In this document: positions 15,207 to 22,670 of the stretch, piece by piece
How positions within the stretch are numbered: position 1 is the first letter of the stretch
Layout of the letters: every line of letters begins with the position of its first letter
From: Chloroflexota bacterium
Lineage (GTDB): Bacteria > Chloroflexota > Limnocylindria > QHBO01
Direction: 5' to 3'
Assembly: GCA_005882055.1 (NCBI GenBank)
Contig: VBGQ01000001.1
Span: forward strand, 8,632 to 38,927
Length of the DNA: 30,296 bases
The notes under the pieces: generated by a model
Told to the model about the DNA's origin: nothing
Database searches by the model: none
What the model saw: only the letters and a program-made list of their open reading frames with translations
Made by a program: the position numbers and the translations under genes

Positions 15207-15212
15207 TAGCAT
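15207..15212 (+). promoter_or_regulatory. leaderless-type -10 for DUF885 copy 2
   Basis: TAGCAT lies 8 nt ahead of ATG 15221 with no ribosome binding site between. On the other strand TAGCCT (15208-15203) could serve alaX, 11 nt from its GTG at 15191. The two hexamers overlap at the GCTAGC palindrome, so the divergent genes appear to share one melting region. Confidence 0.45.
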
Positions 15213-15220
15213 CCGCTTCG

Positions 15221-16921
15221 ATGGAGCTTCGACCGCTCGCAGACGAGCTGCTCGCCGAGTACTTCCGCCTCTCGCCAGTCCACGCCACGGAGATCGGCAT
15301 CCACGATCACGATGGCCTCTGGCCGGACCTCACCGACGCGGGTCGAGAGCAGCACGGCGGCTTCCTGCGTTCGGCGCTCGAGCGGCTCGACAGCCTGGAC
15401 CCCACCGGCCTTTCTCGGGACGACAGGATCGACCGCACCATCATGCGTTCCTTCTTCGACGCGGACCTGTTCGCGACCGAGATCCTCGACGAGTCGGCGT
15501 GGAACCCAATGGCCTACGTCTACCTGGCGGGCAACGGGCTCTTCGCCCTACTGGCGCGCGAGTTCGCGCCCCGTCCGGAGCGCCTGGCGAGCGCCGCCTC
15601 CCGGATGCGCTCCCTCCCGAATCTCCTGGATCAGGCACGGGACCGGCTGACGGCGACGCGCCACGGCGAGCACGGAACCGGCAGCGCGCGCGATGTGAGC
15701 CGATTCCACACCGAGAAGGCGATCGAGCTGATGGCGGGCGTCGCGGACCTCGCCCGCACGGCGGCATCGGAGGCCCAGGAGCTCGAGGACGAGGAGCTGC
15801 AGCACTCCGTGCAGGAGGCGGCGAGGTCTGCGGTCGAGGCCGTCGACGCATACACCGAATGGCTCCGCGAGGACCTTCTCCCGCACGCGACCGGCGACTT
15901 CCGCCTGGGCCGGAACCTCCACGACCACAAGTTCCGCCACTTCCTCAAGACCGAGATCACCCCGGACCAGCTCAAGGAGCGCGCCGAGGCGAGCTTCGAC
16001 CAGCTGCGCGGCGAGATGGTCACCCTGGCGCGCCGGCTCTGGCCGCAGTGGATGGGGTCCGAGCCGATGCCGGACGACGACAGCGCAGTCGTCCGGGGCG
16101 TCCTCGACGCGATCGCCCTGCAGCATCCCGCGGCGGAGGAGCTGCTCGACTACTGCCGCGAGGAGAACGCCCGCATCGAAGCCTTCGTGCGGGAGCGCGA
16201 CCTCATCGGCTTAGCGGACGAGCCGATGCAGATCATCTGGACGCCGCCGTTCCTTCGCGCCTTCGGCGGCGCCATGCTGATCCCGCCCGGGCCGCTGGAC
16301 CGCGGGCTCGACAGCTTCTTCGCCATCACGCCCATGCGCGACGAATGGACCGAAGAGCAGCGCGAGTCCCGACTGCGCGAGGACAACGACCGCCAGCTTC
16401 GGTTGCTCACCATCCATGAGGCGGTGCCCGGCCACTTCCTGCAGCTCGCGTACTCGAACCGATGCACGTCGACCGTGCGGGCCGTCTTCCAGTCCGGTGT
16501 CTTCGCCGAGGGCTGGGCGGTCTACGTCACCCAGGTGATGATGGACGTCGGCTATGGGGCCGATGACCCCGCCCTGATGCTCGTCCATCTCAAGTTCTAT
16601 CTGCGCAGCGTGACCAACACGATGGTGGATATCGGGATCCACGCTGGCGAGATGACCGAGCAGGAGGCGATGCGCCTGATGGTCGAGGGCGGCTTCCAGG
16701 AGCAGTCCGAGGCGGCCAACAAGTGGGACCGCGCCCGTCTCTCGAGCACGCAGCTGTGCGAGTACTACCTGGGAGCGGTGGAGATGACCGATCTCGAGCA
16801 CGAGGCACGGCGCCGCGCCGAGGCCGCGGGCGAACCGTTCGTCTACCGCCCGTTCCTCGAGTCGGTCCTGGCCCACGGAACCCCGCCCATGCCCGTGATC
16901 CGCGACATCCTCTTCGGCTAA
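15221..16921 (+). CDS. DUF885 family metallopeptidase-like protein (copy 2)
   Basis: A 566-residue DUF885 protein. Its zinc-site element is TIHEAVPGHFLQLAYSNR near residue 398, with the downstream glutamate in FAEGWAVYVTQVMMDVGYG near 427. The N-terminus LRPLADELLAEYFRLSPVHA and the PPFLRAFGGAMLIPPGPLD segment match the family. It differs clearly from copy 1 (9643-11280), so the two are old paralogues rather than a recent duplication. No export signal is visible. It is divergent from alaX and starts at ATG 15221 behind TAGCAT. The activity of the family is little known; peptidase function is inferred from the HExxH-like site. Confidence 0.87.
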   Translation: MELRPLADELLAEYFRLSPVHATEIGIHDHDGLWPDLTDAGREQHGGFLRSALERLDSLDPTGLSRDDRIDRTIMRSFFDADLFATEILDESAWNPMAYVYLAGNGLFALLAREFAPRPERLASAASRMRSLPNLLDQARDRLTATRHGEHGTGSARDVSRFHTEKAIELMAGVADLARTAASEAQELEDEELQHSVQEAARSAVEAVDAYTEWLREDLLPHATGDFRLGRNLHDHKFRHFLKTEITPDQLKERAEASFDQLRGEMVTLARRLWPQWMGSEPMPDDDSAVVRGVLDAIALQHPAAEELLDYCREENARIEAFVRERDLIGLADEPMQIIWTPPFLRAFGGAMLIPPGPLDRGLDSFFAITPMRDEWTEEQRESRLREDNDRQLRLLTIHEAVPGHFLQLAYSNRCTSTVRAVFQSGVFAEGWAVYVTQVMMDVGYGADDPALMLVHLKFYLRSVTNTMVDIGIHAGEMTEQEAMRLMVEGGFQEQSEAANKWDRARLSSTQLCEYYLGAVEMTDLEHEARRRAEAAGEPFVYRPFLESVLAHGTPPMPVIRDILFG

Positions 16922-16986
16922 TGGCCTGTAGCGGCATGTTGGAGACGGCTGTCCGAGCGGCACCCGCGGTACGATCCTGACCGCCG

Positions 16987-17673
16987 ATGGTGATTCCGAT
17001 CCAAGCCGATCCAGTCGCGGGCCAGCGCTACCTGCTCCTCGCCGATATCTCCGGCTACACGGCGTTCTTGAACGGGGTGGAGCAGGCCCACGGCATTGAC
17101 TTCAGCTCAGGCATACCAGCGGGGTACGAGGTGTTGGGCGCCCTCCTCGACGCCGTGGTCGAGAGCGTGCAGCCGGCCTTCGATATCGCCAAGCTCGAGG
17201 GCGATGCCGTGTTCGCCGTCGCGCCGGCCGAGGGTCTCGATGGTCAGGGGGAAGCGGTGATCGATCGGCTCCGGGCCGTCTACCGCGCCTTCTGCGTGGT
17301 GCGAGAGCACGCGAAGAGCGCGTCGGACCACATCTGCACAGCCTGCCCTGTCGTCGGTAGTCTGAACCTCAAGATGGTGCTGCATCGGGGCCAGGCAGTG
17401 CGCCAGACGGTCGGCTCCAATCCCGAACTCCTTGGCCCAGCGGTCAACGTCGCTCACCGCCTCCTGAAAAACTCCATCGAGTCGCGCCTCGGGTATCGAG
17501 CGTACCTGTTCGTCACCGACGCAGCGGCCGCCGGACTCGGGCTAGAGGGCCTTGGTGTCGAGCATCTCGAGGATTACCCAGACGCCGGCCAGGTTCAGGG
17601 GCGGGTGATCGCGGTCAGCGAGAACTCGCCCGAAGCCGTCACCCAGCCGCCGCCATTTCAAACGCAACCTTAA
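16987..17673 (+). CDS. DUF2652-like protein with class III cyclase fold
   Basis: A 228-residue protein starting with YLLLADISGYTAFLN, the first strand and metal-aspartate region of class III nucleotide cyclases. It continues with AKLEGDAVFAVAP (K-x-E-G-D, the second metal site), LKMVLHRGQAV and GPAVNVAHRLLKNSI, which correspond to the cyclase dimer/loop elements. DUF2652 proteins share this fold but are not shown to make cAMP. Substrate-specifying residues are not convincing, so cyclase activity is uncertain. ATG 16987 is preceded by TACGAT (16970-16975) at 11 nt. Its TAA stop (17671-17673) coincides with the first bases of repeat element R3. Confidence 0.75.
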   Translation: MVIPIQADPVAGQRYLLLADISGYTAFLNGVEQAHGIDFSSGIPAGYEVLGALLDAVVESVQPAFDIAKLEGDAVFAVAPAEGLDGQGEAVIDRLRAVYRAFCVVREHAKSASDHICTACPVVGSLNLKMVLHRGQAVRQTVGSNPELLGPAVNVAHRLLKNSIESRLGYRAYLFVTDAAAAGLGLEGLGVEHLEDYPDAGQVQGRVIAVSENSPEAVTQPPPFQTQP

Positions 17674-17835
17674 TCGCCTGGGCCGATACGTAAGATCGCC
17701 CCCCATTTCGGGGCGCGCAGTGTCTTTCGCCAGGCGATCGCGCGGCGCTCGAACACTGAATTTCGCGTCCCGGTCAGCCTGTCGGGCGTTCCAACAGCCT
17801 TGAGCGATAGCTGCGTGCACCGCAGGGCGCTCAAG
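17671..17835 (+). repeat. structured intergenic element, copy 3 (R3)
   Basis: The most divergent copy. It begins on the TAA of the preceding gene with ATCGCCTGGGCCGATACG. ATCGCCTGG (17672-17680) pairs perfectly with CCAGGCGAT (9 bp), enclosing the hairpin CGCCCC/GGGGCG with a changed loop (CCATTTC). GTCAGCCTG, GGGCG and AGCGATAG follow as in R1 and R2. It ends in its own strong hairpin: CTTGAGCG (17799-17806) with CGCTCAAG (17828-17835), enclosing CTGCG/CGCAG. The loop sequences change while the stems are kept, which favours an RNA structure. It lies directly upstream of and partly inside the annotated start of the MFS gene. Confidence 0.6.
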
Positions 17836-19218
17836 CCCATCGCGGCGGTCTCCTCTCGCGCGGTCGCCCCGGCCCCAACCGACGGCGACGGCCCTCGGCC
17901 TCTCCCTGCGGGCACCGGCGGCTCTCGCGGGCCTTTCGCGGCAATGCGCCACCGGAACTACCGCCTCTTCTGGGTCGGTCAGGTGCTCAGCCTGGTCGGG
18001 ACCTGGATGCAGTCGGTCAGCGAGCCGTGGCTGGTCCTGCTGCTGGGTGGCACGCCGCTGCAGCTGGGAATCGTGCTGGCCCTGGAATTCGCGCCGTCCA
18101 CTGTGCTCGCACCGCTCGGCGGCGTCCTCGCGGATCGCATCGACAAGCGCACGGTGATCATCTGGACGCAGGTCGCGGCGGCCCTCCAGGCGCTGGCCCT
18201 GTTCGCCATTACCGTGACCGGCGTCGTCCAGATCTGGCAGGTGATGATCCTGGCCTTCGTGCTCGGCTGCATCAACGCGGTCAACATGCCGGTGCGACAG
18301 GCGTTCGCCGCCGAGATGGTCCCGCGTCGCGACCTGCTGAACGCGATCGCGCTCAACTCGGCCTCCTTCAACGCGGCGCGCATCGTGGGTCCCGCCATCG
18401 CCGGCGTGACGCTGGCGCTGTGGGGTCCCGCAGTGAACTTCGGGATCAACGCAGTGAGCTACATCGCGGTGCTCGTTGGGCTGGCGATGATCAGCCCGGC
18501 CAAGCTCTATCGGGCGGCGCGAGCCGCAGAGGCCCTGCCCGTGCTGCGCAGCCTCAACGAGGGATTCCAATACGCGATACGAACGCCCAGCGTCCTGTGG
18601 CCCCTGGTGCTGCTCCTCGGGATCAGCATCTTCGGGTTGAACTTCCAGACGCTATTGCCCCTCTTCGCCGTCCACACTCTGGGGCTGCACGCAGACGGCT
18701 ATGGCGCGCTCTATGCGGTCATGGGAGTCGGGTCCCTCATCGGCTCGATGTCGCTCGCCTTCCTTGGCCATCGTCGGCCGCTCGTGCCCCTGATCATCGG
18801 CGGGGGATTGATCTTCGTGACCTTCGAGCTCCTGCTGGGAGCCACGCGCTCGGTCGAACCGGCGTACATCTGGGTGATCTTCATCGGTCTGAGCTCGATG
18901 CTGATGATCAACACCATCAACGTGACCGTGCAGTACGGGGTCCCCGACCAGCTGCGCGGACGAGTGATGTCGCTGTACGTCACGGTCTTCGCCGGCTCTT
19001 CCCCCATTGGCGGGCTGTTCGCCGGCGGCGTGGCCCAGCTCTGGGGAGCACCGGCCGGCTTCGTCTTGGGCGCGCTTTTCTCGCTGCTCTTCCTGGGCCT
19101 CGCCGGCTGGCAGCTGATCCGGCGCGTGACGATGCCGTCGCTGGCCGATGCGCCCGGACCAGACGCCGCCCGCAGTTCCCCGCGAGAAACCTCGCGCCCG
19201 CGGGTCACCACCGACTAG
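17800..19218 (+). CDS. MFS transporter (EntS/MFS_3-like exporter)
   Basis: A 12-helix major facilitator of up to 472 residues. The first helix is NYRLFWVGQVLSLVGTWMQ and the loop 2-3 signature is GGVLADRIDKRTVIIW. VNMPVRQAFAAEMVPRRDLL near helix 5 and the late QYGVPDQLRGRVMSLY segment are typical of the EntS/MFS_3 group, which exports siderophores, drugs or other small molecules. The start is unsure: TTG 17800 or GTG 17815 lie inside the 3' hairpin of element R3, and ATG 17944 would cut the FAAMRHRNY start of the domain. If either early start is right, R3's hairpin sequesters it. It converges on the marR gene with a 35-bp gap. Confidence 0.88.
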   Translation: MSDSCVHRRALKPIAAVSSRAVAPAPTDGDGPRPLPAGTGGSRGPFAAMRHRNYRLFWVGQVLSLVGTWMQSVSEPWLVLLLGGTPLQLGIVLALEFAPSTVLAPLGGVLADRIDKRTVIIWTQVAAALQALALFAITVTGVVQIWQVMILAFVLGCINAVNMPVRQAFAAEMVPRRDLLNAIALNSASFNAARIVGPAIAGVTLALWGPAVNFGINAVSYIAVLVGLAMISPAKLYRAARAAEALPVLRSLNEGFQYAIRTPSVLWPLVLLLGISIFGLNFQTLLPLFAVHTLGLHADGYGALYAVMGVGSLIGSMSLAFLGHRRPLVPLIIGGGLIFVTFELLLGATRSVEPAYIWVIFIGLSSMLMINTINVTVQYGVPDQLRGRVMSLYVTVFAGSSPIGGLFAGGVAQLWGAPAGFVLGALFSLLFLGLAGWQLIRRVTMPSLADAPGPDAARSSPRETSRPRVTTD

Positions 19219-19236
19219 CGACCACGCGGCCGGTAA

Positions 19237-19251
19237 CGCCCGCGGCGGGCG
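19237..19251. terminator. hairpin between converging MFS and marR genes
   Basis: CGCCC (19237-19241) and GGGCG (19247-19251) form a short GC stem, extendable because the loop GCGGC is partly self-complementary. It fills the 35-bp gap between two converging stops. It is short, so confidence is low. Confidence 0.35.
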
Positions 19252-19253
19252 CG

Positions 19254-19751
19254 CTAGCGGCGAGTCGCCGGCAGCAGCACCCGGAGCTGTTCCAGGGCGG
19301 TCGCCACGCCCTCGCGCTGCGCACCGGGAAGTGCGGCGAGCAGCTCGCCGGCGGCTGCGAGCAGCTCCCGCCGCATGGCGCGCACCCGTCGACGGCCGCG
19401 CGCCGTGAGCGAGAGGCGCACGGACCGGCGGTCGGAGACATCGGGCTGTCGCTCGACGAGCCCCGCTTCGGCGAGGGCCGTCGCCTGTCGGGTGACCACC
19501 GGCGCGCTGACCATGAGCCGGCGCGCGATCTCGCCCTGCGCCATCGGTCCTTCGCCGTCGATGATGCGCAGCACGTTGTACTGCTGATACGTCAGCTCGC
19601 CCCACGCCGGACGCCGGCGCGCGTGGGCCAGCAGGTGCCGCATGAGCGGCGGGATCGTGGCGACCAGCCACGCCTCGAGGCCGTCGTGCACACTGGCGGC
19701 CTCGCCGGCGGCCTCGCCGGGCACGGCGGAGGAACGCGTGGGGACCGACAT
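19254..19751 (-). CDS. MarR-family transcriptional regulator
   Basis: A winged-helix regulator of about 165 residues. The recognition region reads LTYQQYNVLRIIDGEGPM and AQGEIARRLMVSAPVVTRQA, followed by the wing LAEAGLVERQPDVSDRRSVR and LSLTARGRRRVRAM. Flanking helices form the dimer interface. MarR proteins usually repress a neighbouring exporter and release DNA on binding a phenolic or drug ligand; here the divergent MFS gene is the obvious target. ATG 19751 makes the 5' end overlap that gene's start by 14 nt. GTG 19691 (VHDGLEAWL) would remove the overlap and still keep the whole domain. Confidence 0.88.
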   Translation of the reverse strand: MSVPTRSSAVPGEAAGEAASVHDGLEAWLVATIPPLMRHLLAHARRRPAWGELTYQQYNVLRIIDGEGPMAQGEIARRLMVSAPVVTRQATALAEAGLVERQPDVSDRRSVRLSLTARGRRRVRAMRRELLAAAGELLAALPGAQREGVATALEQLRVLLPATRR

Positions 19752-20973
19752 CGGGACCGATCCTAGCACCCATCCACCGAGCGGCTCGGGCCGCGCCCTG
19801 GCGCTGCTGGCGACCTCGCACGCCATCGTCCACGCCCAGTCCGCGCTCCTGCCGCTGGTCTACCCATACCTGATCGTCCAGTTCGCCCTGAGCCCCGCGG
19901 ACATCGGTCTGTTCATCGCCGTCACGACCGCCGTCGGTGGCGCGATGCAGATCAGCTACGGGGCGCTGACGCGATACGTGGCACGACCCGTCCTGCTGGG
20001 CACCGGCCAACTGATCTTTGGCGTCGGGCTCATGCTCGGCGGGCTGTCGCGCAACCTGTGGCAGCTGCTCGGCGCGGTGAGTGCCGCTCGTATCGGCAGC
20101 AGTCCGCAGCACCCGGTGGGAAACGCGCTGCTCTCGGACCTCTACCCCCTGGAGCGGCGCGGCTTCGCGATCAGCGCGCACATCAGCGGCGGCAACGTCG
20201 GCACCATCGCCGTTCCGTTCATCGGGCTTGCGCTGCTGCACAGCATCGGGTGGCAGGCCACGCTCGTGGTGTTCGGCGCGCCAGCGTTGGTCATCGGTCT
20301 GGTGATCCTGCTCTCGGTCCACGAGGACCATCGCGCGTACGCGCGGACTGCGCGGGCATCCGGCTCCCTGCGATCCCAGTTCCGCGAAGTGCTCGGACGG
20401 AGCGACCTGCGCGCCATCCTGGGCGCCTCGATGGTCGCGGCGGGCGGTCGCGGCCTGGACATCGTCGCGCCATTCATGCTCCTCTACCTGCGAGGGCCGC
20501 TGGGCTTCAGCGAGACCACGACGGCGCTGCTCTACGCGCTGCTCCTTGTAGGCGCGGTCGTTGGCCCGCTCCTGGCCGGCTGGCTGTCGGACCGATACGG
20601 ACGCCGGCGCACCCTGATCGTCTACTACGGGCTGTGCGCCGCCGGGGTGCTGGCCTTCCTCGCCTCGGGCTCGAACCTGGCGCTGCTCGTCCCGCTGATG
20701 CTGCCCTTCGGCACCGCGGTCTTCTCGGAATCACCCGTGCTGCAGGCATTCCTCGCGGATCGCGCCGTCGGGCCGCTGCGGGACGTCGCCTTCAGCGTGT
20801 ACTTCACCGCCGCCTTCGGGATCGGCGCAGCTTGGGCGTTTGTGATCGGCCAGATCGTGCAGCACGCGGGCTACCCGGCTGCCTTCACCGTCATGGCTGC
20901 CTCTTACCTGGGGGCCGCGTTCCTCGTCTCGCTGGTTCGCGGGCCTGCGCCGGCGGAGGGGCGGGCGAGCTAG
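19738..20973 (+). CDS. MFS transporter divergent from marR
   Basis: A 411-residue major facilitator with 12 predicted helices. Seen: LATSHAIVHAQSALLPLVYP in helix 1, ALTRYVARPVLLGTGQLIFG, the LFTNAxG-like SDLYPLERRGFAISAHISGG near the middle of the N-half, and GWLSDRYGRRRTLIVYYGL, the loop 8-9 copy of the GxxxDRxGRR signature. It belongs to the fosmidomycin-resistance-like / MFS_1 group; the substrate is unknown. GTG 19738 is chosen because GGAGG lies 5 nt ahead. Regulation by the divergent MarR protein is likely. The promoter must lie inside the marR 5' coding region, since the starts overlap. It converges on the broken MHS gene. Confidence 0.88.
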   Translation: MGTDIGTDPSTHPPSGSGRALALLATSHAIVHAQSALLPLVYPYLIVQFALSPADIGLFIAVTTAVGGAMQISYGALTRYVARPVLLGTGQLIFGVGLMLGGLSRNLWQLLGAVSAARIGSSPQHPVGNALLSDLYPLERRGFAISAHISGGNVGTIAVPFIGLALLHSIGWQATLVVFGAPALVIGLVILLSVHEDHRAYARTARASGSLRSQFREVLGRSDLRAILGASMVAAGGRGLDIVAPFMLLYLRGPLGFSETTTALLYALLLVGAVVGPLLAGWLSDRYGRRRTLIVYYGLCAAGVLAFLASGSNLALLVPLMLPFGTAVFSESPVLQAFLADRAVGPLRDVAFSVYFTAAFGIGAAWAFVIGQIVQHAGYPAAFTVMAASYLGAAFLVSLVRGPAPAEGRAS

Positions 20974-20990
20974 CGCAGCCGTGGATTGGA

Positions 20991-21017
20991 GGCGGCGCGG
21001 CATCGGTCCACGCCGCC
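20991..21017. terminator. hairpin between converging MFS and MHS genes
   Basis: GGCGGCG (20991-20997) pairs with CGCCGCC (21011-21017) around a 13-nt loop in the 55-bp gap between converging stops. It probably serves both strands. Confidence 0.45.
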
Positions 21018-21028
21018 CTCAGCCGTGC

Positions 21029-22430
21029 CTATCCGGCCAGGGAGCTGCCGGTCGCGGCCTCCCGCACCTCCCGCATGGACTCCTCGTGGCCACCCACCTC
21101 GTCCCAGATGCGGGTGTCCTTCGTCTCGCGGACGTAGAGCCAGCCGATGATCACCGTCATGACCGCCACCGCGATCGGGTAGAGCAGCCCCACGAAGATG
21201 TTCCCGCCCTTCGCGCCGTCCGGGTTGAGGAACGCGAGGATGCCGCCGGGGGCTGAGGCGGCCACCAGCGCGGTCGCGATGAACGGCAGCCACCCACCGA
21301 ACTCGCCGTTCCCCAGGTGGTACGGCACCGACAGCGACGTGTAGCGGATCCGCGCCGACCAGGTTCGGGTTCTGGGCGACCATGATCGCCTTGCCGGTGG
21401 GGTCGGTCCCCGGGATCGGATTGGTCAGCCCGTGCATGGCGCTGAAGATCGGGAAGTAGGTCACCGCCGCGATCAGGCACCCGCCCAGGATGATCGGCTT
21501 GCGGCCAATCCGGTCGGAGAGCCAGCCAAAGAAGATGAAGAACGGCGTGGCCAACGCGATGGCGATCAGCATCACCGTGTACGCATCGCTGAACTTCACG
21601 CCAAGGCTGGTGGTCATGAAGGTCAGCGCGTAGAACTGGCCCGTGTACCAGACCACCGCCTGACCTGCGGTCATGCCAAAGAGTGCCAGGAGGATCAGCT
21701 TCCAGTTGCTCCGGGTGCCCAGGCTCTCGCGGAGCGGCTCCGAGCTCGTCTTGCCCTGTTGCCGGGCGCGCTGGAAGAGTGGCGTCTCCTGAAGGCGCAG
21801 GCGGATGTAGAGCGCCACCACCACGAGGACCGCGCCCAGCAGGAAGGGAATGCGCCAGCCGAAATCGCCAAAGGCCGCGGTACCCAGGGTCAGGCGGAAG
21901 AACAGGATCACCGCCAGCGCCAGGAATAGACCGATGGTGGCGGTCGTCTGGATCCACGAGGTGTACAGCCCGCGCTTGTTGTCCGGGGCGTGCTCGGCCA
22001 CGTAGATTGCGGCGCCGCCGTACTCACCGCCCAGGGCGAGGCCCTGCAGCATGCGCAGCGTCACCAGGATGAGCGGCGCCCAGACCCCAATCTGCGCGTA
22101 GCCGGGCAGCAGCCCGACGAGCACCGTCGCGCCACCCATGATGCTGACCGTCAGCAGGAAGGCGACCTTGCGTCCGGTCTTGTCACCGATGCGACCAAAG
22201 ACCACCGCACCGAAGGGGCGCACCGCGAATCCGGCACCGAAGGTCGCCAGCGCGCTCAGCAGCTGGGCGGTGGGGTCACCAGGGAAGAAGACCGGCGCCA
22301 GGAAGGTGGCGAGCACGGCGTAGAGGTAGAAGTCGTACCACTCGATGACCGTGCCGATCGCGGAGGCGCCGATGACGAACGGGATTCGATAGGCCCGAGG
22401 CGTGTCGGCAGAAGCGTACGAAGTCGTCAT
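21029..22430 (-). pseudogene. MHS-family metabolite:H+ symporter with an out-of-frame deletion
   Basis: From ATG 22430 (GGGAG 8 nt ahead; ATG 22445 is also in frame) the protein follows the MHS group closely. GTVIEWYDFYLYAVLATFLA is followed by FGRIGDKTGRKVAFLLTVSI, LRMLQGLALGGEYGGAAIYV and FFGWLSDRIGRKPIILGG. After MVAQNPNLVG the frame breaks near 21355. RIRYTSLSVPYHLGNGEFGG and the last two helices continue in another frame to the stop at 21029. The missing part contains the helix before the RIRYT motif, at least about 35 residues; many relatives have a longer loop there. Read literally the frame runs on to 20970 with nonsense. MHS members carry acetate-like or dicarboxylic acids. It is divergent from the acetyl-CoA synthetase gene, which is broken too. 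Confidence 0.8.
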
Positions 22431-22445
22431 CTCCAGAGCTCCCAT

Positions 22446-22670
22446 GCAGCACGAAGGAACGTCGAGCTCGGGATCGACGATTTGGGCGCCGGCTGCAACT
22501 ACCTCAAGCTGCTGCCCTCCCTCTCGGGCTCGCCGGGCTGCGCCGCATGGGACGCACGTCAACCCTGATGGTACTCACCCAAGGCAACTCGGCGGCATCG
22601 GCCGGCCCTTTGGACTGGACGTAGAATCAGGGGCATCCCGAGCGTGTAGAGAGTGGAGGCGCCTGCTCGC
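22446..22670. other. divergent gap between MHS transporter and acetyl-CoA synthetase
   Basis: A 225-bp spacer that should hold both promoters. TAGAAT at 22622-22627 is a possible -10 for the synthetase, 43 nt from its ATG and followed by GGAGG at 22655-22659. On the plus strand at 22461-22520 a short frame reads VELGIDDLGAGCNYLKLLPS, close to the DDFGxG...YLKxLP element of EAL phosphodiesterase domains. Nothing before or after it in frame is EAL-like, so it is either a gene remnant or chance. Confidence 0.35.

Noticed and set aside
16922..16986. tRNA-like GC-rich stretch before the cyclase-fold gene
   Set aside because: Only 65 nt, with no acceptor stem or T-loop; it is better explained as a short promoter region with TACGAT.
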